A stretch of 64,000 nucleotides of DNA. Source: Alkalithermobacter thermoalcaliphilus JW-YL-7 = DSM 7308 (GTDB lineage Bacteria > Bacillota > Clostridia > Peptostreptococcales > Peptostreptococcaceae). The stretch spans positions 1,040,001-1,104,000 of the forward strand of contig LSFY01000001.1 in the NCBI GenBank assembly GCA_001584565.1, written 5' to 3'. The notes beneath the pieces were generated by a model, which saw nothing but the letters and a program-made list of their open reading frames with translations, was not told the origin of the DNA and did not search any database. Positions within the stretch are counted from its first letter, which is position 1; each line of letters opens with the position of its first letter. This document shows positions 1-8,473 of this stretch, piece by piece. Both the position numbers and the translations under genes were made by a program.

Positions 1-521
1 CGAGCCAATACTTTTGATTTATATTCACCTATATCTGATTCATTGAACATGAATTGTCTATTTAAATTACTTTTTTCAATTCTATCACCATCTATTAATA
101 TAATCTTTTTAGGATTAAAAGACCCTAAACTATAACTCATAAAGTTACCAATACCTCCACAACCTACAATTATGATTATTGACTTATTAAAATTTTTTTC
201 AGTAGTATCCGGATTTGAAACTACAGTTTCAAGATATAAACTATTTTTAAAGTGCATTTCATCTTTCTTAACAAAATTTTTTTCATAATTTGTAATCATC
301 TTGTGTCTAATCAATCTTCTAAAAAATTCCTCTGGAATTTGTTCTCTATACAAAAAAGTTTTACACTCTTCTTCGGTGCGTGCATCTTTTAAAAATGATA
401 ATATTCTAAGTGACTTTTCAAACTCAAAATCATTAACATCATATTGCATTGTTCCAGCACCCAAAATATTTTCAGTTTTAGTTTTTCCGGCTACAGATAT
501 AAAACTAGTTTTATATCTCAT
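1..521 (-). CDS. mccB: MccB-like peptide adenylyltransferase (ThiF/E1 fold), partial
   Basis: This reading frame opens at an ATG behind GGGGG and runs off the left edge after about 174 codons. Residues 115-126 read IIIIVGCGGIGN, the nucleotide-binding loop of E1/ThiF enzymes. It is followed by IILIDGD (140-146) and the SNLNRQ arginine motif (151-156). From memory, the spacing and wording match microcin C7 MccB closely (ILGCGGIGN, IILIDNDQIE, LTRQ), and about 115 residues precede the loop, as in MccB, where that part clamps the precursor peptide. MccB joins a nucleotide to the C-terminal Asn of a heptapeptide through an N-P bond. The seven-codon gene ending in Asn just upstream supports that role rather than ThiF or MoeB. 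The C-terminal half, with any zinc cysteines, is outside the window. Confidence 0.85.
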   Translation of the reverse strand, partial: MRYKTSFISVAGKTKTENILGAGTMQYDVNDFEFEKSLRILSFLKDARTEEECKTFLYREQIPEEFFRRLIRHKMITNYEKNFVKKDEMHFKNSLYLETVVSNPDTTEKNFNKSIIIIVGCGGIGNFMSYSLGSFNPKKIILIDGDRIEKSNLNRQFMFNESDIGEYKSKVLA

Positions 522-584
522 TATACATTCCCCCTTACAATTTGAATATATCTTCTAAGCAACATTTATTTAATATCAAACATT

Positions 585-618
585 AAAAGTACAATAATAA
601 TCCTATTATTGTACTTTT
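585..618 (-). terminator. Hairpin between the heptapeptide gene and mccB
   Basis: A perfect 15-bp stem (585-599 with 604-618) closes a 4-nt loop and is followed on the minus strand by a short T run. It sits between the seven-codon gene and mccB. In the E. coli mcc operon a hairpin at the same place raises the level and stability of the short mccA transcript and lets some polymerase through to mccB. The same role here is an inference. Confidence 0.75.
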
Positions 619-658
619 CTTTTACAATTATACTGAATAAAATTTTGTCATATAATTA

Positions 659-682
659 TTAGTTTCTTATTATTAATCTCAT
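659..682 (-). CDS. mccA: Microcin C-like heptapeptide precursor MRLIIRN
   Basis: An ATG preceded five bases upstream by a perfect AGGAGGTG (688-695) opens a seven-codon frame, MRLIIRN, followed by TAA. It is too short for gene callers. Microcin C precursors are formyl-heptapeptides that must end in Asn, the residue modified by MccB; E. coli MccA is MRTGNAN. Length, start, final Asn, strong ribosome site, intervening hairpin and the MccB-like gene 137 bp downstream all fit. The expected product is a peptidyl-nucleotide 'Trojan horse' that blocks an aminoacyl-tRNA synthetase after uptake. The nucleotide, the tailoring steps and the immunity/export genes cannot be seen here. Confidence 0.8.
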   Translation of the reverse strand: MRLIIRN

Positions 683-699
683 AATAACACCTCCTACTA

Positions 700-1169
700 T
701 AACAAGGTACTGTCAAGGATTTTTATATACCTAAGACAATAAACCTTTAATCTTACTTAGTTTTTATGTAAATAACTTGCCACCTCATCTAAAGTTGTTG
801 TGGTTTTGAATCACAAGAACAAAATGCAACTTTTAAAAAGAAAGCAAGTTATTGCCATAATTGATTTAGCTCTAAAGATTATGTAATTTAAATTTTTTAC
901 TGCCTCAATATTTAACATAAAATTCCTACAAAATTACTTATTTTAAGTATACATTTGTCATCATATTATTGTTAATATCAATTATATATATATATATATA
1001 TATCGTCAATAATATTTTTTCCATTTTTTTCTACATCATTCTGCATATTTCATATTAATTTCAATTATTTATTTTTTACTAATCAACTCAGATTTAAATA
1101 CTAATGTATCTAATTTTTATCGATGTATAATATTCTGGTAAATTTCTTCAATTTGATCTTACAAAAACA
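700..1169. other. Gene-free stretch upstream of the microcin-like gene
   Basis: No convincing gene on either strand. On the minus strand it should hold the mccA promoter, but I find no clear -35/-10 pair: TTGACA at 711-716 lies only 9 bp from TATAGT and too close to the ribosome site. Positions 771-851 contain nested inverted repeats (ATAACTTGC with GCAAGTTAT, AAAGTTG with CAACTTT, TTGTG with CACAA) that could fold as a leader RNA. An alternating TA run lies near 983-1003. Confidence 0.5.
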
Positions 1170-1207
1170 AAAATGCCTATAGTTTAAAATTAAACTATAG
1201 GCATTTT
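1170..1207 (-). terminator. Intrinsic terminator at the left edge of the IS1182 element
   Basis: A perfect 17-bp stem with a 4-nt loop. On the minus strand it is followed by T-rich sequence (ATTTTTGTTTTTG), so it can stop transcription leaving the transposase gene. It may lie just outside the insertion sequence. Confidence 0.7.
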
Positions 1208-1339
1208 GCAGTTTGTAGACAAAACAATCTGCCCGAAAGGGCAAATTTTTAATCTTGTATATGATTTATCCCTTAATTTGGAAAAAACATATTTTATGCT
1301 AAGAAAAATTGAAAAAATGAGCTGGTTTTTGGAGTTTTT

Positions 1340-2673
1340 TCACTTCCAATTTGCCAGCTTTTTTAAATTTAGACATGCGAAAGCAAGCAGGGTCTGCATT
1401 CGCACTTTATCTATTCCTCTAAGGGTTGTATAACACAGTCCATGCTTTTCTTTTAAATCAGCAAACACTCTTTCGATAGTCTGTGATCTGAGTGCATATA
1501 TACTTTTATTGTAAGTAGTATGTCTTAAATGCTCTGCTTCTTCTAGGTATTCTTCCCAAACATGCCTACATACTACCTTTTTATTATTTTTACTACAAGT
1601 GCATTTATGTAAAAACTCACATTTTAAACAAACTTGCGGATTTGATACATATTCTTTGTAACCTTCCCTATTCGTAGTTGAATAGGTTAAAATCTCTTCC
1701 TTTGGACATATATAACAGTCATAGTATTCGTCATAAACAAAATCATGCTTTTTAAAAAAGCCTTTTTTAGTCATAGGTCGTTTATACGGCATAACTGGAG
1801 TAACATTATCATCTAGCAAAATTTTACATATATATGGTGTTTTATATCCTGAATCTACTGCAACAGCAGATATTTCTGTAAATTTTGATTTCACATTTTC
1901 ATATAGTTCTTTAAATACTACACTATCGTGTACATTAGCTGCACTAACTATACTCGATAATACGAATCCTTTTTTATCACATGCCGCATGAACAGAATAA
2001 GCTAAAACTCTTTCTTTCTCTCCTTTATGAAACATACCACAATCAGGATCTACTATACTTTTTGTAATTAACTTTGTTTCTTGGTTTTGTTTTTTTTTAA
2101 AGGTTTTTGACCATGGATAGCTCTTGATTTTTCGATCTCTTCATCAAGAAGCTGTCTATATATTTTTGCTTCTTTAACAACTTCTTCTTTATAAGTTTTT
2201 TTCTTATTAGCACTTGCCTTTATGTGAGTTGAATCTATAAAAACTTCTTTCGGATCTACAAATCCAGCTTCAACAGCTTCGCTGAGTATTTTAGCAAATA
2301 TCTCTTCAAATACATTCGAATTTTTAAATCTTCTAGCATAATTTTTACTAAATGTTGAAAAATGAGGTATCTCATCTTTTATTCCATATCCTAAGAACCA
2401 TCTGTAAGCGATGTTCATATTTACTTCTCTTATTGTCTTTCTCATAGATCCAATACCAAACAGATATTGAATAAAAACTAGTTTGATAAGTACAACAGGA
2501 TCTATGCTAGGTCTTCCTTTATCTTCAGAATACATTTCACTAACAAGTTCATATATAAAGTCAAAATTCATGACTGCATCAATTTTTCTTAGTAGATGAT
2601 CTTTAGGAACAAGCTCATCAATAGAGAAAAAAACAAGTTGATCTCTATTTGTCATATCTTGCTTTCGCAACAT
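1340..2673 (-). pseudogene. IS1182-family transposase, frameshifted
   Basis: The gene begins at ATG 2673 behind GGAGTGA, reading MLRKQDMTNRDQ. The upstream codons of the longer open frame have no ribosome site. The N-terminal half (to 2068) carries the DUF772-like region and FIDSTHIKASANKKK; the C-terminal half (2035 down to 1340) carries AVAVDSGYKTP, a cysteine cluster and ERVFADLKEKHG. The halves are in different frames joined at a run of nine A (2090-2098, T on the plus strand). A -1 shift there restores a continuous protein through KQNQETKLITKSIVDPDCG. It may be a true mutation, transcriptional slippage or a homopolymer sequencing error. Single-ORF transposases are normal for this family, so I call it broken. 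Confidence 0.75.
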
Positions 2674-2705
2674 AAAAATCACTCCAATATAAATGTGTAT
2701 TTTTA

Positions 2706-2906
2706 GAGAGCGGACTCTAAATGGAATGGATAGGCCTGATTTAATGAACCTTGAAAGATTTCTTATCGACATACATCCTGAAGGCTATAGAAACTTTGAA
2801 TGTTTGAGCTTGCGAGTTTCAAAGTTTCTAGAATTCAGGATGTATGGAGATTATAGAAATCTCAAGGTGAAATTTAAATGCCGCTCATTCCATTAGAGGA
2901 CGCTTT
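2706..2906. repeat. ~200-bp imperfect palindrome in the 5' part of the IS1182 element
   Basis: An inner pair of about 50-nt arms (2749-2800 and 2818-2867) shares CCTTGA/TCAAGG, AGATTTCT/AGAAATCT, CATACATCCTGAA/TTCAGGATGTATG and AGAAACTTTGAA/TTCAAAGTTTCT around a 17-nt loop. An outer pair (2706-2729 and 2881-2904) shares AGCG, CTCTAA and TGGAATG. It could form a long RNA hairpin ahead of the transposase, or be a separate small palindromic element that inserted into the IS. Confidence 0.7.
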
Positions 2907-2938
2907 AGCCTTAATTTATATTTTAGCATAAAAATAAA

Positions 2939-2972
2939 GAAAGCTTTTTGAAAAATTTTCAAAAAAGCTTTC
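2939..2972. terminator. Terminator-like hairpin inside the right end of the IS
   Basis: GAAAGCTTTTTGAAAA pairs with TTTTCAAAAAAGCTTTC with one bulge. It lies between htpG and the transposase start and could insulate the transposase from read-through out of htpG. Confidence 0.5.
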
Positions 2973-2997
2973 CTGAGTTGAATTTGTCAACAGTCTG

Positions 2998-3018
2998 GAG
3001 CAGAAAATTTTTCTGCTC
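2998..3018 (-). terminator. htpG terminator stem, truncated by the IS
   Basis: GAGCAGAAAA pairs with TTTTCTGCTC just 12 bases after the htpG stop codon. On the minus strand the stem is followed at once by CAGACTG, the presumed IS end, instead of a T run. Confidence 0.5.
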
Positions 3019-3029
3019 TTTAATAAATC

Positions 3030-4907
3030 TTATCTCATCATCTTGCATATATTGTTTGTAAATTCTACTGGATCTGATATAGGTAATCCTTCTATAAGAA
3101 GTGCTTGATTATATAATATATCTGTATATAATTTAAATTTATCTTTATCATTTTCATAAGCTTCTTTTAAAGACTTAAACACTTCATGATTTATATTTAT
3201 TTCTAGCACCTTATCTGCTTTCACCTTTTGATCTGTAGGCATAGAATTTAATATTTTTTCCATTTCGATCGTAATATCTCCATCATTAGATAAACACACC
3301 GGATGAGATTTTAACTTTTTAGATGATCTAACACTTTTTACTTTTTCTTTTAGAATTTCTTCCATAGCTTCAAATAGTTTTTTGTTTTCTTTTTCATCAG
3401 TTTTAGTTTGGTTATCTTCTTCATTTTCTATACCTAGATCAGAACTTGATACAGATTTAAATTCTTTATCTTTATATGTCATCATCATCTTTATAGCAAA
3501 CTCATCTATATCATCTGTAAAGTATAATATTTCATATCCTTTATCTTTTATAACCTCTGTTTGAGGAAGCTTATCTATTTTTTCTATTGATTCACCTGAT
3601 GCATAATAAATATATTTTTGCTCTTTAGGCATTCTAGAAACATACTCATTTAATGTAACCATTTTCTTTTCTTTTGAAGAATAAAACATTAATAGATCTT
3701 GTAAATCTTCTTTATGAGCTCCAAAATCGCTATATACACCATATTTTAGTTGTCTTCCAAATGATTTATAGAAAATTTCATACTTATCTCTTTCATTTTT
3801 TAACATATTTTCTAGCTCTTTTTTAATTTTATTTTTTATATTTTTAGCTATAAATTTTAGCTGTCTATCATGTTGTAATATCTCTCTAGATATATTCAAA
3901 GACAAATCAGGCGAATCTACTACCCCTTTTACAAAAGCAAAATAATCTACAAGTAAATCAGGGCATCTATTCATTATTAAAACACCATTTGAATATAAAT
4001 CTAATCCTTTTTCATACTCTTTTGTATAAAAATCATATGAAGCTTTTTCTGGAATGTATAAAATAGCATTATAACTTACTGTTCCATCAATGCTAAGATG
4101 TATATGCTTTATTGGTTTGTCAAATCCATAATGCTTTTCAAAATAAAAGTTATTATAATCTTCTTCTGTAAGTTCATTTTTATTTTTTCTCCATATAGGA
4201 ACCATACTGTTTATAATTTCTTCTTCCACGTACTCTTCGTACTCATTTTCACTACCATCTTTAAGCCTTCTTTTGCTTATATCCATCTTAATTGGATATC
4301 TTATAAAATCTGAATATTTTTTAATAATATGTCTTAAATTATATTCATCTAAGTATTCATCGAAGTTTTCATCTTCTGTATTTTCTTTTATGTTAAGTAT
4401 AATTTCTGTACCAAAATCATCTTTTTGACACTCATCAATACTGTATTCTTCTACTCCATTTGATTCCCATTTATAAGCTTTATCACTACCAAACGCTTTA
4501 GTTATAACTGTAACTTTGTCAGCTACTAAAAATGCTGAATAAAATCCTACTCCAAATTGACCTATTATATCATATCCATCTTTTAACTCGTTTTCTTTTT
4601 TAAATTGTAATGATCCACTCTTTGCTATTGTTCCAAGATTTTCATCAAGTTCTTCTTTTGTCATACCTATACCAGTATCGATAATTTTTAGTGTTCTATT
4701 TTTCTTATCTGGTACTATTTTTATATAATAATCTTCTTTTTTAAAAACTAGCGAATCATCTGTTAGCGTTTTATAATAAACCTTATCAATAGCATCACTT
4801 GCATTAGAAATAAGTTCTCTTAAAAAAATTTCCCTATTCGTATAAATTGAGTTTACAACTATATCTAGTAATCTCTTAGCTTCTGCCTTAAACTGTTTCT
4901 TTTCCAC
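3030..4907 (-). CDS. htpG: Molecular chaperone HtpG (Hsp90)
   Basis: A full-length 625-residue bacterial Hsp90, a cytosolic ATP-driven chaperone dimer. Seen in the sequence: the GHKL nucleotide-binding motifs ELISNASDA (31-39), DTGIGM (77-82) and [11 protein letters not shown] (116-126), the middle domain with LNISREILQ, and a normal C-terminal dimerisation region ending at NNICKMMR. It starts at GTG behind GGGAGGGTGAG. It is a single-gene unit. A CIRCE operator and a sigma-A-type promoter lie directly upstream, so HrcA repression relieved by heat shock is expected. Confidence 0.97.
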   Translation of the reverse strand: MEKKQFKAEAKRLLDIVVNSIYTNREIFLRELISNASDAIDKVYYKTLTDDSLVFKKEDYYIKIVPDKKNRTLKIIDTGIGMTKEELDENLGTIAKSGSLQFKKENELKDGYDIIGQFGVGFYSAFLVADKVTVITKAFGSDKAYKWESNGVEEYSIDECQKDDFGTEIILNIKENTEDENFDEYLDEYNLRHIIKKYSDFIRYPIKMDISKRRLKDGSENEYEEYVEEEIINSMVPIWRKNKNELTEEDYNNFYFEKHYGFDKPIKHIHLSIDGTVSYNAILYIPEKASYDFYTKEYEKGLDLYSNGVLIMNRCPDLLVDYFAFVKGVVDSPDLSLNISREILQHDRQLKFIAKNIKNKIKKELENMLKNERDKYEIFYKSFGRQLKYGVYSDFGAHKEDLQDLLMFYSSKEKKMVTLNEYVSRMPKEQKYIYYASGESIEKIDKLPQTEVIKDKGYEILYFTDDIDEFAIKMMMTYKDKEFKSVSSSDLGIENEEDNQTKTDEKENKKLFEAMEEILKEKVKSVRSSKKLKSHPVCLSNDGDITIEMEKILNSMPTDQKVKADKVLEININHEVFKSLKEAYENDKDKFKLYTDILYNQALLIEGLPISDPVEFTNNICKMMR

Positions 4908-4960
4908 TTAAAGCTCACCCTCCCTAGTTCGTATTAAGTGAGAATTTTGATAGAATGTGT

Positions 4961-4987
4961 TTAGCACTCATTTTTAACGAGTGCTAG
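4961..4987 (-). promoter_or_regulatory. CIRCE operator (HrcA binding site) of htpG
   Basis: TTAGCACTC, nine bases, GAGTGCTAG: only the last base differs from the consensus TTAGCACTC-N9-GAGTGCTAA. It lies between the promoter and the htpG start, the usual place for repression by HrcA. Confidence 0.95.
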
Positions 4988-4998
4988 TAACTAATTTT

Positions 4999-5028
4999 TA
5001 TATATCATATTTCCAATCTTTATGTCAA
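4999..5028 (-). promoter_or_regulatory. htpG promoter
   Basis: On the minus strand TTGACA (5028-5023) and TATATA (5004-4999) are separated by 18 bp, immediately upstream of the CIRCE element. Confidence 0.65.
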
Positions 5029-5060
5029 TATATTTCTTTTTTAGATTTTTTCTTATAAAA

Positions 5061-7409
5061 CTATCTTTCTTGAGCTATATTACTCTCTAGTAAGGCTGAT
5101 TTTAAATTATCTAGACTTAATTTTTGGCCATTAAGTATAATATTATTTTTATCAGTTACTTGTACAAAATCATTTCCTATCTTAAACTTACTGTCTTGTT
5201 TTATTAAAGATACATTTTTTATCTTACTTACTTCTTTAAGTATCTTATATGTATCTATTTCTACCCTGCTTTTTAATTTTAACTCATGCATTGTATCTGC
5301 TTTGTTAAGTAGATACAATGTAGTATAACTTACATTTCTTGTTCCATATTCAACAGGAGCTATGGGCCCTATTTTTTGCCACTCTTCAGTTTCAAATCTA
5401 TAATAATCTAGATCTTCTTTACTTTTATTGCAAGATAGTTCTGTGCATTGTTTTCGCTTGTACTTATAGTATTTTTTTATCTTAGCATAATAATGTATAC
5501 CACTTTCATTACCAAAAGATTTTTTAGGCTGGTAAAACGCTAAGTACTCTATACCTATTCTTACATTGGATAACGTAGACACTGGAATATGATAAAATTT
5601 ATTATTTTTATAACTTTGTAAGTGATCTATATCTTTTACATTTACTATCATTACATTTTCATTTTTGAATTTATAATAATCTTCACTTTCATCAAATATA
5701 GGATTTGTATTTTTTGCTTCTATATATGATAAATTTAATATATTACATAAATGCTTTCTTATAAGAGATGTACTTCCTGGAAGCATAGGGAATGCTCCTA
5801 TATTTACCTTTTCTATGCTTTTGTAGAACTTATGCTCTTTAAACTTTTCTTCATCAGAATAAGGAAACATTACATACGCTCCAAACGTATTGTATCTAAA
5901 CTGCATACTATCTTCCATCTCACTGACTATAGAATCTCTGTATCTGTGCATAACATTTATATCTTCTTCCATAGGCCCAATTATATTATTATCATCTATA
6001 TGCAGCCTGTACTTTGCATCAAATATATATATCCTATCTTTTCTAGAATTATCTCTTAAACAAAGTACGGTATCTGGCTTTTGATTAGTAGTGGGAAGAT
6101 TAGAATAACATTTATTATACCAAAGCTCTATTTTCTTTCCTTCTTTATTTTGATAAATTCCCTTAGATTCTTTATTTTGCATTAAAGATAGAGTTATTCC
6201 ATTTGAAGTTGCCTGTATAATAGATTGTGTGTATGAATTGTAACCTATCTCCCTTAAAATATTATGTAACTTTATATAACACCATATTTCATATAAATTC
6301 CAAAGTTTTTTTGGAGTGATATTATATAGTCCTTCATACACATCAAGTCCCTTTTGGAGTAATGTATAATAAAAATATATTTCTTTGTACCCACTAGCCA
6401 TCTTGAATACTAATGTCATAGACTTATTGTTATTTAAATCAGATATATCCCTAAAAAAAGTATTTAAATAACTAGTTAATCTACCTTCAAAATTATCTAA
6501 TAACCTATAATAATCTTCTTGGATCTGATATTTTTTATATATACTCCTTTTAAGTTCTCTAATTCTTTTAATTATATTCTTTATCATATACTTTATATAT
6601 TGATTTTCATATATATCTAAAGTAGTTACCTTCTTGACTTCAATAGCTTTAGTTGAACTTGGATTTTTTCTTAAATGTTTTATAGTTTCCTTAGTAGATA
6701 TTCTTTTACACTTATCTTTATCTTTAAGATAGTAATTATTGAAAACTCCATGTTTTGGATGCTTTTGTATTCTATTTATTGCTCTTTCTAATTTTGTGTA
6801 TATACTACGTAATATAGCTAAAAATTCTACATTACTTTGATTTTTAGTTTCTTTAAAATCTACACTTTTGAAAGTCTTTCCTAAAAAATCAAATACTAAC
6901 GATGTAATTTCTTCATTAACTTCTCTTAACATTTCTTTATAGTCTTTTATATAATCTAGTTTTGATGGAAAAACTTCTATAATAAAATTCATAACTTCTA
7001 CATTTTTATTTTTTATTTTAAACTCACAATATCCTATATCTCCATTGAATTTAATATTTCCTATTATGTTTTTTCCATATAAAACCATACTTTGTCTTAT
7101 TTCTTTGTCATTATGGTAAATATCAAATATTTTATCACTCTTGTTTTCTAAATATATATTATATGTACCATCTTCAAAAAAGCTAGGTCTCATTGAATTA
7201 GTATTGTTTTCTACTAGGTAGTCATCATCATCTATAGTTTTTACACTTGGAATATATACATCAGATTTAACAGACACATAAGAACTCATATTTAAATTAG
7301 AGTTTATAGCTTTAAATTTTTCATTTTCTGTTTTACCAGATACGTAGATACAAAAATCTTCTGTTTCTATTTGAAGTATAGTTTTAGTACCAGTAGCTAA
7401 CATACCCAT
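5061..7409 (-). CDS. McrC-like nuclease subunit (DUF2357 / PD-(D/E)XK)
   Basis: A 782-residue protein with a long N-terminal region of the DUF2357 type (about 1-380). It is followed by a nuclease core with KPDTVLCL and, near residue 463, IYIFDAKYRL, the D-x-K pair of PD-(D/E)XK nucleases. Such proteins pair with an McrB-like AAA+ NTPase in type IV restriction, which cuts modified foreign DNA. The partner gene lies directly upstream and overlaps this start by 26 bp, so the two formed one operon. The nuclease frame itself is intact, but the NTPase gene is destroyed, so the system is probably inactive. Confidence 0.8.
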   Translation of the reverse strand: MGMLATGTKTILQIETEDFCIYVSGKTENEKFKAINSNLNMSSYVSVKSDVYIPSVKTIDDDDYLVENNTNSMRPSFFEDGTYNIYLENKSDKIFDIYHNDKEIRQSMVLYGKNIIGNIKFNGDIGYCEFKIKNKNVEVMNFIIEVFPSKLDYIKDYKEMLREVNEEITSLVFDFLGKTFKSVDFKETKNQSNVEFLAILRSIYTKLERAINRIQKHPKHGVFNNYYLKDKDKCKRISTKETIKHLRKNPSSTKAIEVKKVTTLDIYENQYIKYMIKNIIKRIRELKRSIYKKYQIQEDYYRLLDNFEGRLTSYLNTFFRDISDLNNNKSMTLVFKMASGYKEIYFYYTLLQKGLDVYEGLYNITPKKLWNLYEIWCYIKLHNILREIGYNSYTQSIIQATSNGITLSLMQNKESKGIYQNKEGKKIELWYNKCYSNLPTTNQKPDTVLCLRDNSRKDRIYIFDAKYRLHIDDNNIIGPMEEDINVMHRYRDSIVSEMEDSMQFRYNTFGAYVMFPYSDEEKFKEHKFYKSIEKVNIGAFPMLPGSTSLIRKHLCNILNLSYIEAKNTNPIFDESEDYYKFKNENVMIVNVKDIDHLQSYKNNKFYHIPVSTLSNVRIGIEYLAFYQPKKSFGNESGIHYYAKIKKYYKYKRKQCTELSCNKSKEDLDYYRFETEEWQKIGPIAPVEYGTRNVSYTTLYLLNKADTMHELKLKSRVEIDTYKILKEVSKIKNVSLIKQDSKFKIGNDFVQVTDKNNIILNGQKLSLDNLKSALLESNIAQER

Positions 7410-8296
7410 CGTTTACATATCCTTTTAACATATATATTATTTTATTTGCAGATTTTCTGTATTTTATATTGTTATTATCTCTTAAATACTTTTCTGCTTT
7501 TTCTATATAGTCCACATCACTATCTATTACGTAATCCTCACAAACAAAGTTAAATAACTCTATCAATATATCTCTTATGCTTGTCTCACTTCCATTTATA
7601 GCTGGAAGTATCTTTTGCATTATTTGATAATCAAAAGCCTCATTTTCATCAAGCAGCTGTGCTTTTTTATTTTCTATCATATAAAATAAAATCTCATCCC
7701 TTACTCTGTAAGCAAATTGCTTTTGGGATTTTTTAAGAATATTATTTAGCTTTATTATTTTGTTATTTATACCTCTTGCATAATCTCTGTATTTTTCTTC
7801 TATATCTGTAGCTTTTAGGTATGTTGTTTTTAAAAAATCATTATTTAAAAGGATTGGATGTATTTTTTCATCATTTAATTCAACAAATAAATTAGATAAA
7901 TCTACATCAGAAAATTCTATCGTATTTGCTCTATCTAATACTTTTCTACTAAACTGAAATGTAGTATCATCCATATTTACAGTTCCTATTATATATAGAT
8001 TATCTGGTATATAAAGGTCATGTATTATATTATCTGTAATTATTTCATCTTCTAACTTTTCTCTACTTTCTATAACACTTAGATAATCACTAAAATAATA
8101 TTCAACTCTAGCTAAATTCATTTCATCTAAGCATACAAAGTATGGCTTGTCCTTATTTTCATTTGCTTATTTTATTATCTTTGTTAAGCTTCCTTCTACA
8201 AAATCATCATTTAAATTTTTGTATCCTATTAGATCTGTGCTGTCATTCCAGTCTGGTCTTACACTTATCATACTGAATCTATTATTAGCACGGATT
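7384..8296 (-). pseudogene. McrB-like AAA+ NTPase, 3' part only
   Basis: The surviving part starts right at the IS3-family end (8296) with IRANNRFSMISVRPDWNDST, the conserved RPDWNDxxDLxGY segment of McrB-like NTPases. After LTKIIK there is an in-frame TAA, then the same frame continues ANENKDKPYFVCLDEMNLARVEYYF (Walker B) and GTVNMDDTTFQFSRKVLDRA (sensor 1 and arginine finger). The region encoding the N-terminal DNA-binding part and Walker A is missing on the far side of the insertion, where an ISL3 fragment is found instead. The gene thus has a deletion plus a nonsense codon. A re-initiated fragment of 245 residues (from 8121) could be made but lacks the P-loop. Confidence 0.85.
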
Positions 8297-8371
8297 GACC
8301 CCTTAATTTTGGACAAAAACTCACTAATACTTTCAATATCATAGTATTTTATTTTGACCTTGTCTGATTTT

Positions 8372-8451
8372 ACATTAATATTTACCTTCATCAAGGGTAA
8401 AGGCTACGCCCCCGCTAAGGCGGGCCCTTGATTTCAGCTAAATATTAATGT
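8372..8451. repeat. REP-like nested palindrome in the 3' end of the IS3 element
   Basis: Three nested perfect stems: 13 bp (8372-8384 with 8439-8451), 8 bp (8390-8397 with 8425-8432) and 5 bp CCCGC/GCGGG (8411-8415 with 8420-8424). The centre is GC-rich, unlike the neighbourhood. It may act as a terminator after orfB or be a small palindromic element that landed in the IS. Confidence 0.7.
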
Positions 8452-8473
8452 GTAGTTATTTGAGGGCAAAATA

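Larger units (their letters stand above)
1210..2996 (-). mobile_element. IS1182-type insertion sequence
   Basis: The boundaries are approximate. A TGTAGACAAA-type sequence near 1213-1224 and TGTTGACAAA (minus strand) near 2981-2993 give imperfect terminal inverted repeats with 9 of 10 core matches. The element holds one transposase split by a frameshift, a roughly 200-bp imperfect palindrome between the gene start and the right end (2706-2906), and a terminator-like hairpin (2939-2972). The right end directly abuts the htpG terminator stem, whose T tract seems to have been replaced by the insertion. I could not identify a target duplication. Confidence 0.7.

Noticed and set aside
711-716. TTGACA as -35 of the heptapeptide gene promoter
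   Set aside because: The nearest TATAGT is only 9 bp away and transcription would begin in the ribosome site.
983-1003. TA dinucleotide run as a functional element
   Set aside because: Simple repeats are common in such AT-rich DNA; nothing links it to a gene.
1206-1433. 75-residue plus-strand frame at the left IS end
   Set aside because: It covers the terminal region and the end of the minus-strand transposase; no ribosome site and no family pattern.
2693-2896. 67-residue plus-strand frame in the IS palindrome
   Set aside because: Its sequence is explained by the palindromic DNA; no ribosome site.
8167-8394. 75-residue 'N-terminus' of mcrB
   Set aside because: The first 32 residues are encoded by the IS3 end (TGACCCC at 8297), so the apparent start is a chimera of IS and mcrB.
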